DNA of 64,000 nucleotides, taken from the NCBI GenBank assembly GCA_036345935.2, contig JADWOT020000008.1:12211733-12275732 (forward strand), written 5' to 3'. The position numbers and the translations under genes are program-made. The notes beneath the pieces were generated by a model that had not been told where the DNA came from, did not search any database, and saw nothing but the letters and a program-made list of their open reading frames with translations. Each line of letters opens with the position of its first letter. Position 1 is the first letter of the stretch. Positions 27,519 to 38,571 of this stretch are shown piece after piece. This DNA is from Taenia hydatigena (lineage: Eukaryota > Platyhelminthes > Cestoda > Cyclophyllidea > Taeniidae).

Positions 27519-28681
27519 ATGGATCCAATATTTGAGCCTATTTTCGATTTTAGTGAAAATATGGCGGGTTATCCGTGTTTGTTACTGAACTTTGTTAATA
27601 ATTCTCTTCTTTTAGTTAGCTTTTCGAAACCTCAGACCTATTGGGATGGGATGTTACATCGAGAACCCGTGAGTTCTCTCTCCCATATGCTATTGTCGTA
27701 TTTCCAAGGAGTTTGGTACTTCTAGAATTTTGCGAGACATCTTCGGGGATAATTCACCTTTTTCGACCGATTCATTTCTGGACAACCTTCCCAGGCCATA
27801 TTGGATGACTCCAGGTTATATCACTCCAGTAAGTACTAACACTAGTTGTCATTGCTATAAGAAAACTTTTGTTATTTGTTCTCAATATTCCTCGTTTTTA
27901 GGCACATCCAAGGATGGACTATATCCCTTTTCCCAGTGATTTGTTTTTGGAAAACTTTCTTAGACCATTTTGGATGACACCGGGTTACGTCACTCCAGTA
28001 GGTGCTAAAAATGGTTATTTTTTACAAGAAAATGGTCATGCTTGCTCTCACTATTATCTGTTTGAAGTCTTATCCAAGAAGGGATTATATTCTTGATCAA
28101 GAGCCAGGACCATCCTCCTCTTCTTACTCGTTTTCGTCTTCTACATATTCCTCCAATTCAAATGGGCAACGCGTAAGCCTTTTGCAGTTCTTGCAAGCTA
28201 TTCATTTCTGCTTTCTATTATTTGTATGAGGCTCAAGTAGATTCCGACTCATGTTGTATAGCTTCCAAATTCGTCCTTGTTCTCACTACTCGATGCATTT
28301 TCGGCCAACTTGTAATCGAATTACCCACTCTGGTTTTTGTATTATTTAGTATGATTATGTGCTTTTCTTTAGTGCGAGTCAATTAAAACTTCCATCAGGC
28401 AGCCAGATGGGGTGGTAATCAACAAGGAGGTCGTAAGAAAGGACGGTCGAGAAGTAACTACCACAACTACGATCCATCCCGACGGTCGCCAAGAGTCGAA
28501 GACCGAAACCCGTGAGGGCAGTAAGTCTGAGCACATCACGTGCACGTTATATCCGTGCTGCCTCTTCACAGAAGCTTTCCGTTCCCTAGAAGCAGTATTA
28601 ACCGACGTCCCGCCTTTCGCCGAAGATATCTTCAAGGAGAACGGCATCTTGCCAAACCTTCGTCGCTGGTTCGGACTTTAA
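27519..28681 (+). CDS. HAX1: HAX1-like protein (HCLS1-associated protein X-1 family)
   Basis: HAX1 proteins are mainly mitochondrial and cytoskeletal anti-apoptotic adaptors (family knowledge). Seven in-phase exons: 27519-27567, 27616-27668, 27709-27828, 27902-27997, 28068-28172, 28373-28520, 28572-28681, giving about 226 residues; human HAX1 is somewhat longer. The diagnostic part is the C-terminal half: SIRQPDGVVINKEVVRKDGR, then TTIHPDGRQESKTETREG, matching the beta-strand repeat and ending of HAX1 (ITKPDG, VDSEGRTETTVTR), and a terminal RRWFGL like HAX1's RWFR. Exons 3 and 4 encode repeated segments (see repeat entry). A Ser-rich stretch follows at about residues 112-130. The first two exons and the ATG at 27519 rest only on phase and splice sites. 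The gene is convergent with POLR2L. Confidence 0.8.
27709..27997 (+). repeat. Tandem exon duplication inside the HAX1-like gene
   Basis: Neighbouring exons 27709-27828 and 27902-27997 encode matching segments: SFLDNLPRPYWMTPGYITP and LFLENFLRPFWMTPGYVTP, each ending at CCA|gta in phase 0. The introns that follow are similar in size (73 and 70 nt). The protein therefore carries two copies of an aromatic-rich (R-P-F/Y-W-M-T-P-G-Y) motif. Confidence 0.8.
28521..28571 (+). other. 51-nt in-frame intron in HAX1 (retention possible)
   Basis: The stretch starts gtaagt and ends ttcacag, is 51 nt (17 codons) and has no in-frame stop. Splicing joins TREG to KAFRSLEAVL and restores the compact HAX1-type C-terminus. 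If retained, the product would gain 17 residues, including two adjacent cysteines, and stay in frame. Confidence 0.65.
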
Positions 28682-28700
28682 GACTACCTGATCAACACTT

Positions 28701-28711
28701 CCCCCCCCCCC
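28701..28711 (+). repeat. Poly-C run between HAX1 and POLR2L
   Basis: Eleven consecutive C just downstream of the HAX1 stop, in the 121-bp gap between the two convergent genes. An 'attaaa' near 28,721 is a candidate HAX1 poly(A) signal. Confidence 0.6.
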
Positions 28712-28802
28712 ACCTATTCAATTAAAATAGATGAATCCCAGTATCCCATAAATAACTTGTTGCATTTACAGTGATACAATGACATTTGATGGGGGGAGGA
28801 TG

Positions 28803-29006
28803 TCATTTCTGAAGTGGTGCGTAGTTGAGCAATTTTTCGATGAGGTCGACATGGGAAAGGATCATGCGCCGACAGCAGTAGCGCCGGAGGCCGAGGGTGT
28901 CCAGAGCGTCACCCTCTGCGTATTCCGCCTGCAGGAGGACGATGTAAGACTCCCATTTGTCACCCACAACTTTGCCACACGTAAAACAGCGGATTGGAAT
29001 TATCAT
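28803..29006 (-). CDS. POLR2L: RNA polymerases I/II/III subunit RPABC5 (RPB10)
   Basis: Small zinc-binding core subunit shared by the three nuclear RNA polymerases. The uninterrupted 67-residue ORF has the usual family length and near-full similarity to animal RPB10: start [18 protein letters not shown], the invariant CFTCG and YCCRRM zinc ligands, then [16 protein letters not shown] at the C-terminus. The family's Cys pairs at about residues 7, 10, 44 and 45 are all present. The ATG at 29006 is the family start. It has no intron here. It is transcribed toward HAX1 with 121 bp between stop codons, so the 3' UTRs may overlap. Confidence 0.97.
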   Translation of the reverse strand: MIIPIRCFTCGKVVGDKWESYIVLLQAEYAEGDALDTLGLRRYCCRRMILSHVDLIEKLLNYAPLQK

Positions 29007-29477
29007 GTGTCTGGAATTGAAAGAACAAAACCATCTTGGTCACGGCATCACGGAATATGATGGGGTTGAGAACAGAGCACCAAAACGCTGGACCGCGGCG
29101 GACCAACGATATGGGAAGCTAATTTTACCATCAGCACAAGGGGCGCGTTCGCGTGATTCTTTTAGCCCCTAAAGCTCATCAATTGAAACCAAAGGAAGTC
29201 ATGATAAATTCTAGAAATAATATATGTTATTCAAGCTGAGCCTTAACCAGATAGCTGTTACGCGAAAGCGGGCGCTGAGGCATAGCAAGCGAAGAGAAAG
29301 AGAGAGTGGTAAGCGTAGAATGTATTTCAAAACAAGGCAAAGCAAATATTTTGCAAGCTGAAGCCCAGATTGGAACCATTCTTTTCCGCTGACCTTCAAC
29401 GACCATCTTAAAGGCCGTCACCAAGAGCCCAACTTTTGAAATAAAAGGGTATGACCGGATTGATTCTAAAGAATCAC
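29007..29477. other. Spacer between POLR2L and the LAPTM-like gene
   Basis: 470 bp between the POLR2L start and the stop of the next minus-strand gene. It should hold the POLR2L promoter and the upstream gene's 3' UTR. No repeat or further gene was seen. Confidence 0.5.
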
Positions 29478-30842
29478 CTAGGATCTTCTTATCTGGGTCG
29501 AAATGACGTGATTGTGATGTTCGATAGGCGCACGATCACTTTGTTGGAGTACTGCAACCTCAGTAAATGAGGGTGGATTCCGATTCTGCCTCGCAGCGTG
29601 GCCTGTCGGGGCGGAGGCAACTAGGGAAAGCGAACAGAAGAATGTGTAAGAACCAATCATACTGGAAAAGGTTGTCGTCGTATGAAAGCGAGAGTCAACA
29701 GAGCAATCATCAAAGACAAGTTAACTCCTGAACCCAAATGGATAAGGTCGCCACCTTAAGCAAAACGTCGGATAGCAATGATGAAGGAAATAGTGAGTTT
29801 AAGACGAAAGCCCTTTTTAACTAGGTCTGTGACTCAATGAATGGCTCTTAAGCACCACTAAGTTACGTATTTCCACACGCTCCCGGACACCGGACTTACC
29901 TGAACGGACACGGAAGTTCCGACGAATATGGACTAATGAGGATAAATATCGTACCAATCTCGCAACCATGCTGTCCTCAAGAACAAACCCGAATTCGTGG
30001 AAAATTACCAAGTACTCGTAGCATGCAAGGATCAGGAGTAGAAGGATGCATTTAACGACCAAGGTAAGTGCACCAATAGCTCCCACAGTGTATGGAATCC
30101 ATACCTTTTAAAATTTCGAGAACTATTGAATTCCCATATCGCACATAAAGTGAGTGGACACGGAAACGAAAACAAGAATGCAGCGAATAGATAGCTGTCT
30201 CAATTAGGAAGCAAACATACTTCAGTATTCAAGCACAAAATGAGGTCTGAGAGATTCCAGAAATAAATGACCACGGCGACTAATGTAAAAATAAAGTCGA
30301 CCAGCTAAAGTAAAGACTGTTGAGTGCCCAACTACCTGAAGGAATATGTAGGGCAGCATGAAGAGAGCAGATCTTGTGAGAATGGCAATCATAAGAATAA
30401 TTGTTACGGCAAAAACGATAAGCATTGTTCCCAGATTACCTACGAAGTAGCACTGACAGCTGAATAAGCGAAGAATTGAGGGATCAAGTTTCGACAACTT
30501 TTCGGCGGTTCCTGAATAAGTAGGTAATGGGTTCTTACCATACGAAACTGCACAATTATTTCCTAAATGGAACGTGTGGGCGCCATTGAACCCAGACACG
30601 AAAACCTGGGGTTTGTAGGCATCAAAAGCAAGTTGCTCCCACTGAACAAACGTGATAAAGCTTAAATAATTGTCCAGAGACGGCCGCCGTGTCCCGTGTG
30701 AGTACGACCCCTGATTTGAGTAAATGATGATGCAAACCAAGTGTGTCAGCAGCTCCAAGACAGTTAGAAGGAAAGAGCCTGTCATTACATGCAAACATCC
30801 AAACCACACATATCGCCGAAACAGACCTTCGATAGAGGGCAT
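29478..30842 (-). CDS. LAPTM-like four-transmembrane protein
   Basis: Probable integral membrane protein of endosomal/lysosomal type. Three exons on the minus strand: 30842-30336, 30104-29900 and 29620-29478, joined in phase (CTTCAG|gtagtt; TTCAG|gtaagt; ccctag|TTGCC), give about 284 residues. Four hydrophobic segments are visible: about residues 20-42 (after CLHVMTG, compare the CxHVRTG motif of LAPTM4), 130-152, 155-170 and 175-200. A long hydrophilic loop with one Cys pair (SCQC) lies between the first and second. The cytoplasmic tail ends with NPPSFTEVAV, comparable in position to the PPxY tail motifs of LAPTM4 but lacking Tyr. A 27-nt gtaaga...cag stretch inside exon 1 (VSYG|KNPLPTYS) could be a minimal intron but is kept as coding. 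Family assignment is moderate. Confidence 0.6.
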
Positions 30843-31920
30843 GAATACAGCCCCAAACCAAGGTGAAACCCCTTTATGTGAATTGTGAGTTTAAACTGCC
30901 CGCAACTTATCTAATCCTGCGGCGCTCCCTTTTCCAAAATTATGCGCTGTTATGGCTGGAACTTTAAATCAAATGTGCTGAGTAAAGAACAAGCCTCTGA
31001 ATGACTTACGATTGAAAAATTGCTAAAAGTTCTGCCAATGGCTTTCAACAATAGAAATTAATAAAAGTTTCGAGCCTACTTGTTGTTACATTAAAACTTG
31101 ACGAAATCTAAAAGGCCATGAGCACATGAATTTTGATGTTTATGGTTTTCGACTTTTTGCACTTTGACAACCCAGCAACTTTTTTAGTTTTATTATGCCG
31201 AAACCAGCGGTGAATTTATAAAACGCTGTATTGCATTCTGAGTAGGTTTTGGAGGTTTTTGGGTTTCAACTCACTCCATCCTTTATACTCATTTCTGGTG
31301 TTCATTTTTTTGCAAAAAAAAATTTTCGAACGATTTTACTCACTTATGCTTTGAGCGCATTATCGAATCCTTACACTTTTGTGTACATGTATGGTAATGG
31401 GATCTATCCGGTTAACTGTTCTTCCTAAACCGAGGAACAAAGCGCAGCATTTTTGGAAAGGATTTTGACAACTTCTCTGTGTGTTTAACCTAATACGCTA
31501 TTTCGCCGTTGCTTTTTATTGCTGGTAAATGCCGTCACTATCGCCATATAGTTACTAATAGTGTGTATCTTACCTGCTTTGGTTTTGTTTGCAGCTACCT
31601 GCGTTTGTCGCTGGTGCTCCAAATAATGCTTGACTTGCACCTATTTTCACTACAATCCTAGTTTTTCTTGCATCCCTCATGTGACTTGTGGTTTTTTCCG
31701 AAAGTGTATGTGCTGTATATTTTCTGCAGGTCTTCCGCCTACCTTGCTTGCTATCATCATTCCAGCTGACTTCAATAAGAAAATGAGATTGTCTTTTTCA
31801 ATTATTATTTCGCCAAAATCACTGAGTAAATCTGTACTTTCGCTGTGTTTTTTATTCAACAATTTCGGTCCGTTGGATATATGTGCATAAATTTAAGAGC
31901 TTTTTGGTTTTTTCCTGAAG
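30843..31920. other. Divergent intergenic region, LAPTM-like gene / FEZ
   Basis: About 1.1 kb between two divergently transcribed genes, AT-rich. A good acceptor (gttttgtttgcag, ending near 31,594) could belong to a 5' exon of FEZ. No repeat or independent coding exon was recognised. Confidence 0.45.
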
Positions 31921-34900
31921 GTCCAAGCGCACGCTAAGAAATTGGAAATGCTGGACACTGGTTTGAAATTCCCAAAAATGAGTCTGAAGGTAAGGTACCA
32001 TTCTTCCTTACCTTCATCACACCACTCCTTAGCGCGAGACTTGGGATGCATTAACTGGCAAGGATCTCCTCACCGCCCATCTCGACTACTACTCCTCTTT
32101 TATCTTCTCCAAGTTCATCGAATCTCTCAACCTTCCTACCGGTACTGCTCTCTCCGCCATCGGCTGTCCAGATGATCTAGACGCGCTGGACTTGGACGAG
32201 GAATTGACCAGAGCTCTCGATCATCACTCCATCATTACCTCTCAGCTGCCTGATGACCACATTCAAACGGCGGATGAGATAATTGAGGAGATCGACCGCC
32301 TGTTAGTCGGTGAGGCGGTAGAGTTGGATCTGGATCTCTGCGATCCTCAGACGAATGCGGAGTTTCGTACCACTTACGTTTGGAAGCCGGTGTCAGGTTT
32401 GCTGTCGATTCCACCCTTCTGTAAAACTGTACATGAACGATAGTAAAATTCGTCCCTCCTCTTCTGCAGTTCCAGCACGCCTCTTTGATATTGAAAATCG
32501 TTATTATCGTTTCCTAGTTCATTTTATTGGTTATTAGAGAAGTGGTGGCTTCTGGAGGTCGTAATAGTTCGACGCTTGTAATGGAATCCATTCCTAATTC
32601 TATTGTTAAATACACTGGAGGTTTCGGGATTTATCCTTTCTTTCATTGGTACTCCATTGCATCCCCTTAATAATGAGAGCTTGTGATCTTAATCGCCAAT
32701 TCGTCGGATAAAATGGTGAAAGAGGTGGTTTTGTTCTATGTTTCGTACCAAAGTAAAGCATTCAAAGCACTTTATTCAGTTATCATTTCTTGTTGACTCG
32801 TCATTCTAGTTTTTACAATATTTTAAACTCTTATTCCCAACCCCTACCTTATTCAACTACCTATTGGAGAATTCAGTTTACTACTTAAGGTCACTCTAAT
32901 TCAATATGATTTTTGGCATCCAGTGCTGGAGCAGATGTCTATCGCTCAACTGAACGCTCTGGTTGACGAGTTAGACGTCTGCGTTCGGCACTACTCAGCG
33001 TGCCTCGTGCAGGAGCTGGCTTTTCGTGAAGAGTTAGAGTACGAGCAGGAAGTGAAGGACATTTTCTTCACGCGCCTCCATGAGGTACAGAATCGCATGG
33101 ACGAGTGGGCTTCTTGCAATGCTCCAGCAGTGGCGGGGAATGGCGGCGACGATATGGTCCATGAGGGTGTGGACTTCAATAAGTATGGCGATGATGAGAA
33201 TAGGATGGAGGAAAGGAGACGTGGGATGCTTGGAGGTACGATTTCCTCAAAAATTTGTTTAAAGTCATAATTTTATAGCGTTTTTAATTAATTCAGCTTT
33301 TTAGTGCCGTTTAATAGTGGTAAGAGGATTAGTCACTTGCGGTTATTTGCTTTGACGTCGCTAAATGTTTTGTCCAGTGCTACTTTTGTGGTTTCTAATT
33401 ATCCTTTTTTCCTTAAGCCGCTTTTAAGCCCTCTTTCTGGATATTTCAATTTCTAATTGAATTCATCATAGTTGGAAGCTTGTTGCTTTAGCTAGAATTA
33501 ATCCACTTTGTGCAAAGCATTTGAGGCTACCAATGTGACTGTGGAGAAGGTACTTCGACTACTTGAAGTGTGTTAATTTGTAGCGCTTGCGTTAGCAGTT
33601 TGGCGGTGCTATATCGCTTAAAGGTCATGTTATGAGTAACTGCTTGTATTTTATCCCAGTCTGAATAGTTGCCCAGCATTCGATCTATCAGCTTTTCGAA
33701 CTTTAGCAGTTGTCTCGAATGGATTATAAACGACCCCTCGAATGCCTTAATCTTGGCGCTTTCCTACCATAATAATATTTAAAACATGCCATTGTCGACA
33801 TAAGAGGCGATTAGTTGTGAGTATGTAATCGTCAGAATTTACTGTTTGCTAAAATTTGGTTCTTCTGCCGCATGCTGCCTCTCAGGTCGTTTCGTAACGT
33901 CAAAGCCTAAGTTTCTGCCATGAAATATGTGATCTCGCAGCCACATGAACTGTGGTGTTAAATGTTTTACTCAAGCTTGACCTATTCCAGCTAATTTCGG
34001 CTGGAATCCCCTATTAAAATCGTTTGGAAACGGAAAGGAAGTGTGGTTCAACTAATGGTAGCTTTGTCACCCTGCTCTGTCCATTTTTTATGACTGCAAA
34101 ACTAGGGTTATATTCCCCACCAACATTCGCGTTCTTATTTCGGTTTCCTACTCATTCAACTTGTTTGGCAGAACTTGAACTGCCTTTTTATTGCTAGTAA
34201 ATCCCTCACTTCGACGGTACTTCGCCTTAACTTTATCGGAAATCAGGTGCAAACTCTTTTTATCCATTCATAAAGCATACTTCTCATCCTTCACCAAAAC
34301 TGCTTCTGTTCTGATTTGGATCGTTCACAGATTTTTCTGTTGAAGTAACTGAGATGACGATCATTTGTGAGCTCGGTCTTGCGTTAAATGCATTCAAACA
34401 GAGCCGTCTCCAGCATTTTTTGTCATTAGTCCAGTGATTTCGTGATTTTTTAATTCATCGGGAAGATTGGCAGTTTGTAACTGTTCATTTTGGCCCTGTC
34501 GATCACTTTATCAGAATTTGCATTACCGCTTTGTATTGTCCCTTGGAAAATCAATGCGTATTTTTGCCATAAAATGGTTGGATCATAATCCTCATCTCCA
34601 TCGAGTTCCACAATGCGTCTTGACTGATTTTTCGACCACCAAGTTTGTTGAAGTGGGATGCTTTTTTGAATTTCGTTCAAGATGTGGTAATTGTTGGACT
34701 AGTCAATTCTGTCATCTCTTATTTTACACGCTTCTCCACCGCTTCCACATTCGTTCAAGTTGTTTAAGTGAACTACAGTAGATTGCTTACTCCCCATTCA
34801 ATTCGCCATTTTGAGACGTGTCAATAATTCCATCAAGAACTAGCCGCAAAATCCCTTTCTTCTGCTATCCCACCTACAAATGCTAGGCTCGGTTCCTCCT

Positions 34901-37900
34901 CCACCTGAGGTTAACTGACGTTTGGGGATCGTGTTCACTCAGTATCTTCCACGTTGATCTTCTCTAAAAACACCAGAGGTAGTAAAGCCTAAGCTCTCCC
35001 TCCCTTCCCGGTGAAGTACCAGCTCATCTCGTTCTCTGCGATATTTGAAATGGCTGCCCTCAATACTTAGATATTCCAACTAGTCGGTAAAGGCAAGTTT
35101 GATTCGAAAACGAGTCAACTTGTATCTGTCGTTAACGTATCAAAGATTGCATGATTTGCCTTTTTTCTGTTGAGGTACAAAATCTGAAACTGCTGGTTCA
35201 TCTAATCAGCTGATGAGAAATGTGAGTTTAGGGATCACGTTTGCTCATGAACTTCAAATGGACTGTTCATAAGGCCTTTTGTCAATTCTGATAAAACTTG
35301 CCTCTCCCGTTCTTTGTTCAGGTGCCAGTTCAACTGCAGCGGCAAAAGCGATTCTTGCCAACGCCGCGTTTGCAGTTCGTCGCCGATGGCGTCGCATGGG
35401 TCGCAGCCTGGAAAAGGCTCGATCTACATGGCATCACCGCGGTCGTCGACGCCGGCGCCTCACCGACGACAACAGTGACAGTGAAGACCGCTACCACCGC
35501 CGCCTTCGCGGCTGCACGCAGCCCATTGGTTCACGAGACATCTCCGTGGAGACGACACGAGGTGGCGAAGGAGGCAAAATGTGCGTTTCTAACTCTAACC
35601 TTGAGTTGGCTCCCGACGAGGAGGTGGGAGCGGGTGACGAAGATGATGAGGAAGAGTGGTCGGTACGCAGTGAGACGAACTCCACCGTCAATACGCCCAC
35701 CACCGGCGCTGTGACCAACAGCGCCTCGTCTGTGGGGCATTCCCCTCGTCACCATCAGATTTGGTTCACGTCCACTACCTCTACTGCCAGAGGAAAACGA
35801 AACCCTCAGGAAGACTTGAAGGTAAGACATTTCGGTCGCGATTCAGAATAGGCTCAAACGTCTTCGCATTGGAATTAAAATGATCAATCAATGGTGCCAA
35901 AAAGGCATTCAAAGTCATCGCTTTGCTTTGAATCAACAGACTTTACATTTCATGGAGTATGATTGCGTTGTTTCGCAATGCTAGTGTTGGGGTCTAGGTT
36001 TTAAGTTTGTTAGAGGCGTTGGGAGTGTCGACTTAATGTTTACGATCTTGGTAAAGGAAATGATAACTTTAGGCATCGATCATCCTGAAGCATATAAGCC
36101 CTACCACTTTTTTTTCCTATTTCTTCGACTGCTATCCTTCACTGCATCTTCTACGAGGGGTGTTTTGTCTTTTCTAACTTCTGGCATCCCTAAGCATCGT
36201 ATTTGTTCCTTTGATCTGTATGAGTAAATTTGTCTTGCTTTGGTTTGCAGTTTCTGAGCACCAAGATTCCTTACCACCGGTCATCAAGCTACGGGGGTGC
36301 GTGCAATGGGCCGACGGTGGGTCATTTAGAGCTTTTCAACGAGTTCCTCTTCTGCATGCTCACCAATAATCCAAACCTCACGCCTCTCCTCACTGACTAC
36401 ATCCTCAACGGTATGTTTTCCCCTCTATTTCCTTCGGGTCACTAAATTTTGGTGCCTCCAATCCTGGAGCAGTATTGGGCATTTCACTTGCAAAGAAGTA
36501 TTAACATATTAGCATTAATAAAACATGGTGATGATTGCAGCGCATTATTATATCCATTCATCTCTATCCCGTGATATCGATGGCTGAATAACGGCATCGG
36601 TGCGTTGAGCAGTCAAGTAGTGCAGATCTGCTACATTAACAGTAGGGCTTGTTGGGTTGCGTCGTAGGAGGCGATGAATATGTGATGAATGATCCTTTTG
36701 CGTATCGTTGAGGTGAGTTTAGCTTCTCGTCCTTGTAAGCAGTGGACAAACACTCCAAAAGTGGTAGATCAACTGTTGTCCTGATTTATTGCTATTAACT
36801 GATGTCGGTGGCTGATTGTATTCTGTGCCCTACGTTGTTTTTTACACTGTTGTGGACTATAAAACTGGCGCTTACGAAGCCGCTAGAGTTGATGTCAGTT
36901 TGGACGTATTTTTCGCATTCGATTATACTATCTGTTCCGTCAATTCGTTAAGTGTGGTCTCTCCCACTCCCACACGGGTGCTCCGAAGTTGAGAAGGAGG
37001 ACGGTGGTTAAATTACGCATCCACTCAATAAATTGTTGAGCGTTCTGGTTAAGGTCTAATAATTGCAGTTTAGAATTGACCAATTCTACTTCAATCAGCT
37101 TCATTTTCCATGCGACTAATTGGACCTTCTCCACTGGCTAAATTCGCACATTCTTTTGTTCTCCGTTTTGTTTCCTCTAGTTGGGCCATTTTAGCCTCCT
37201 GTGTCCTCCGTTAAGGGATGCTTGTTTGGGCCTCATGCTCATGCAGTCACTGTAGTTGATATTACCTGTGCGTGTCTGAATCACCAACGCAGATATAATA
37301 GGACCGCCTTATTTTTGTGCCAAATAAGTTTTGAAGGCGGTGCCGTGTGTAACTTAGGGGACGGCACAAAACTGATCATGTAATCCATTCTCTTTCACAA
37401 CAGTTGCTTTCAGTTCGCCGTTAGCTTAGCTAATAACTCCGGCGTAGTTGTTTCTTTTTTCTCGCATTCGGGTCGCCTTTTTACTGTTTTACCACAATTT
37501 TCGTTCCCTTGTTGCCTTCTTGCTGACAGTTGCAGCTTTCTGCAGCATATTGACTCCGCAATTATGAAGCTCTTTATCAAATAAAGCCTAAGTGATGTCC
37601 AAGGATACTAGGGCGCATTTCTTGTAGGGTATTGGAAAGTGGCTGTCGTTGATGTTGTTGGCGTTCGGGAATGCGACGTGTTTCAAGAATCTTGACTTCG
37701 TTCACTTTGGATGTTAAAATTGTCTTGCATTGGAAGGTCTTACTAACCTCAGCGGTTCCGTAATGTATGTGTTTCCCTGTTTGCGTTACAACTGACCATT
37801 GAAATTTTGTATTCCCAATTGTAATTATTTGCTCTAATTAATGTTAATTCAACTTCGATGTAAGTAAAACCCCCAAAACGTCAACCTGCTTCATCAGATT

Positions 37901-38389
37901 CACATCGACTTAGTTATAACCGAAATTGTTCATTTAATTTCTGATAAAAAACGCAATCTTCTAGCAATTGAAGTTTTTAACAATTTCTGGGTTCTGCTGC
38001 CTTTAATTTAGCCCACAGTGTAGTAAAGGTAAGATTAATCCCATGGTGACCGTCGCACCTTTTCACTTCTTTCGCAATATGCTCGGCCTCTGGCCTGAAT
38101 TTAACCGTGCTGCGCACAAATAACGACGACTCACAAACGCATTACAAACCCTCTCCTATTCCTCGGGATTGTGATCTTGCACTTCTTTTGCTCTTAACTC
38201 AAGTTCTTTCGTGGGATTTGCTTCAATGCGGATTCCGCACACCGGTTGTTACTTGCCCAACCGCCTCTGCACAACCTTTGTTGGTGAATGTTGCCCCTCA
38301 GGTAGATCAGTGGGGTGAGTACGTATTCTCCTCCTCTTTTAGTGTACGCACCCAGTGAGAAGTCGATGCTGCCAAAGTTGGCCATTTAA
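31921..38389 (+). CDS. FEZ1: FEZ/UNC-76 family kinesin-1 cargo adaptor
   Basis: Family role: links vesicle cargo to kinesin heavy chain for axonal transport, outgrowth and fasciculation. Exons: 31921-31989, 32033-32396, 32924-33235, 35322-35821, 36251-36410, 38343-38389, all in phase; about 474 residues from the ATG at 31948, against about 390 in human FEZ1. An open frame before that ATG means a further 5' exon is possible. Visible parts: an acidic N-terminus (DDLDALDLDEELTRALDHHS, ADEIIEEIDRLL), the conserved coiled coil (QLNALVDELDVCVRHYSACL, ELAFREELEYEQEV), and the C-terminal block FLSTKIPYHR...LFNEFLFCML...TPLLTDYILN that defines FEZ. The large fourth exon adds an Arg-rich segment and an acidic run (DEDDEEEW) not obvious in vertebrate FEZ. 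The last exon encodes YAPSEKSMLPKLAI and stop. Confidence 0.9.
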
Positions 38390-38534
38390 GGACCTCTCCG
38401 CCTCACCCCCGCAGTGCATTTTGCCTGACGCTGACATCGACGCTGTCATAATAGTCTTCAAAAGTGATGCATTTAATTTAACCTTTTTGGTTTCTTGTTC
38501 CCCCTTTTATTTCACATCACCCAGTACCCTATCC

Positions 38535-38571
38535 ATTCCTCTCTCCCTCTCCCTCTCTCTCTCTCTCTCTG
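38535..38571 (+). repeat. CT microsatellite
   Basis: An uninterrupted pyrimidine tract made mainly of CT dinucleotides with two CCC interruptions, 150 bp after the FEZ stop codon and so probably within its 3' UTR. Confidence 0.85.

Noticed and set aside
35298..35714. 138-residue plus ORF overlapping the fourth FEZ exon
   Set aside because: Out of phase with both flanking FEZ exons; the other frame joins correctly at both splice sites and is kept.
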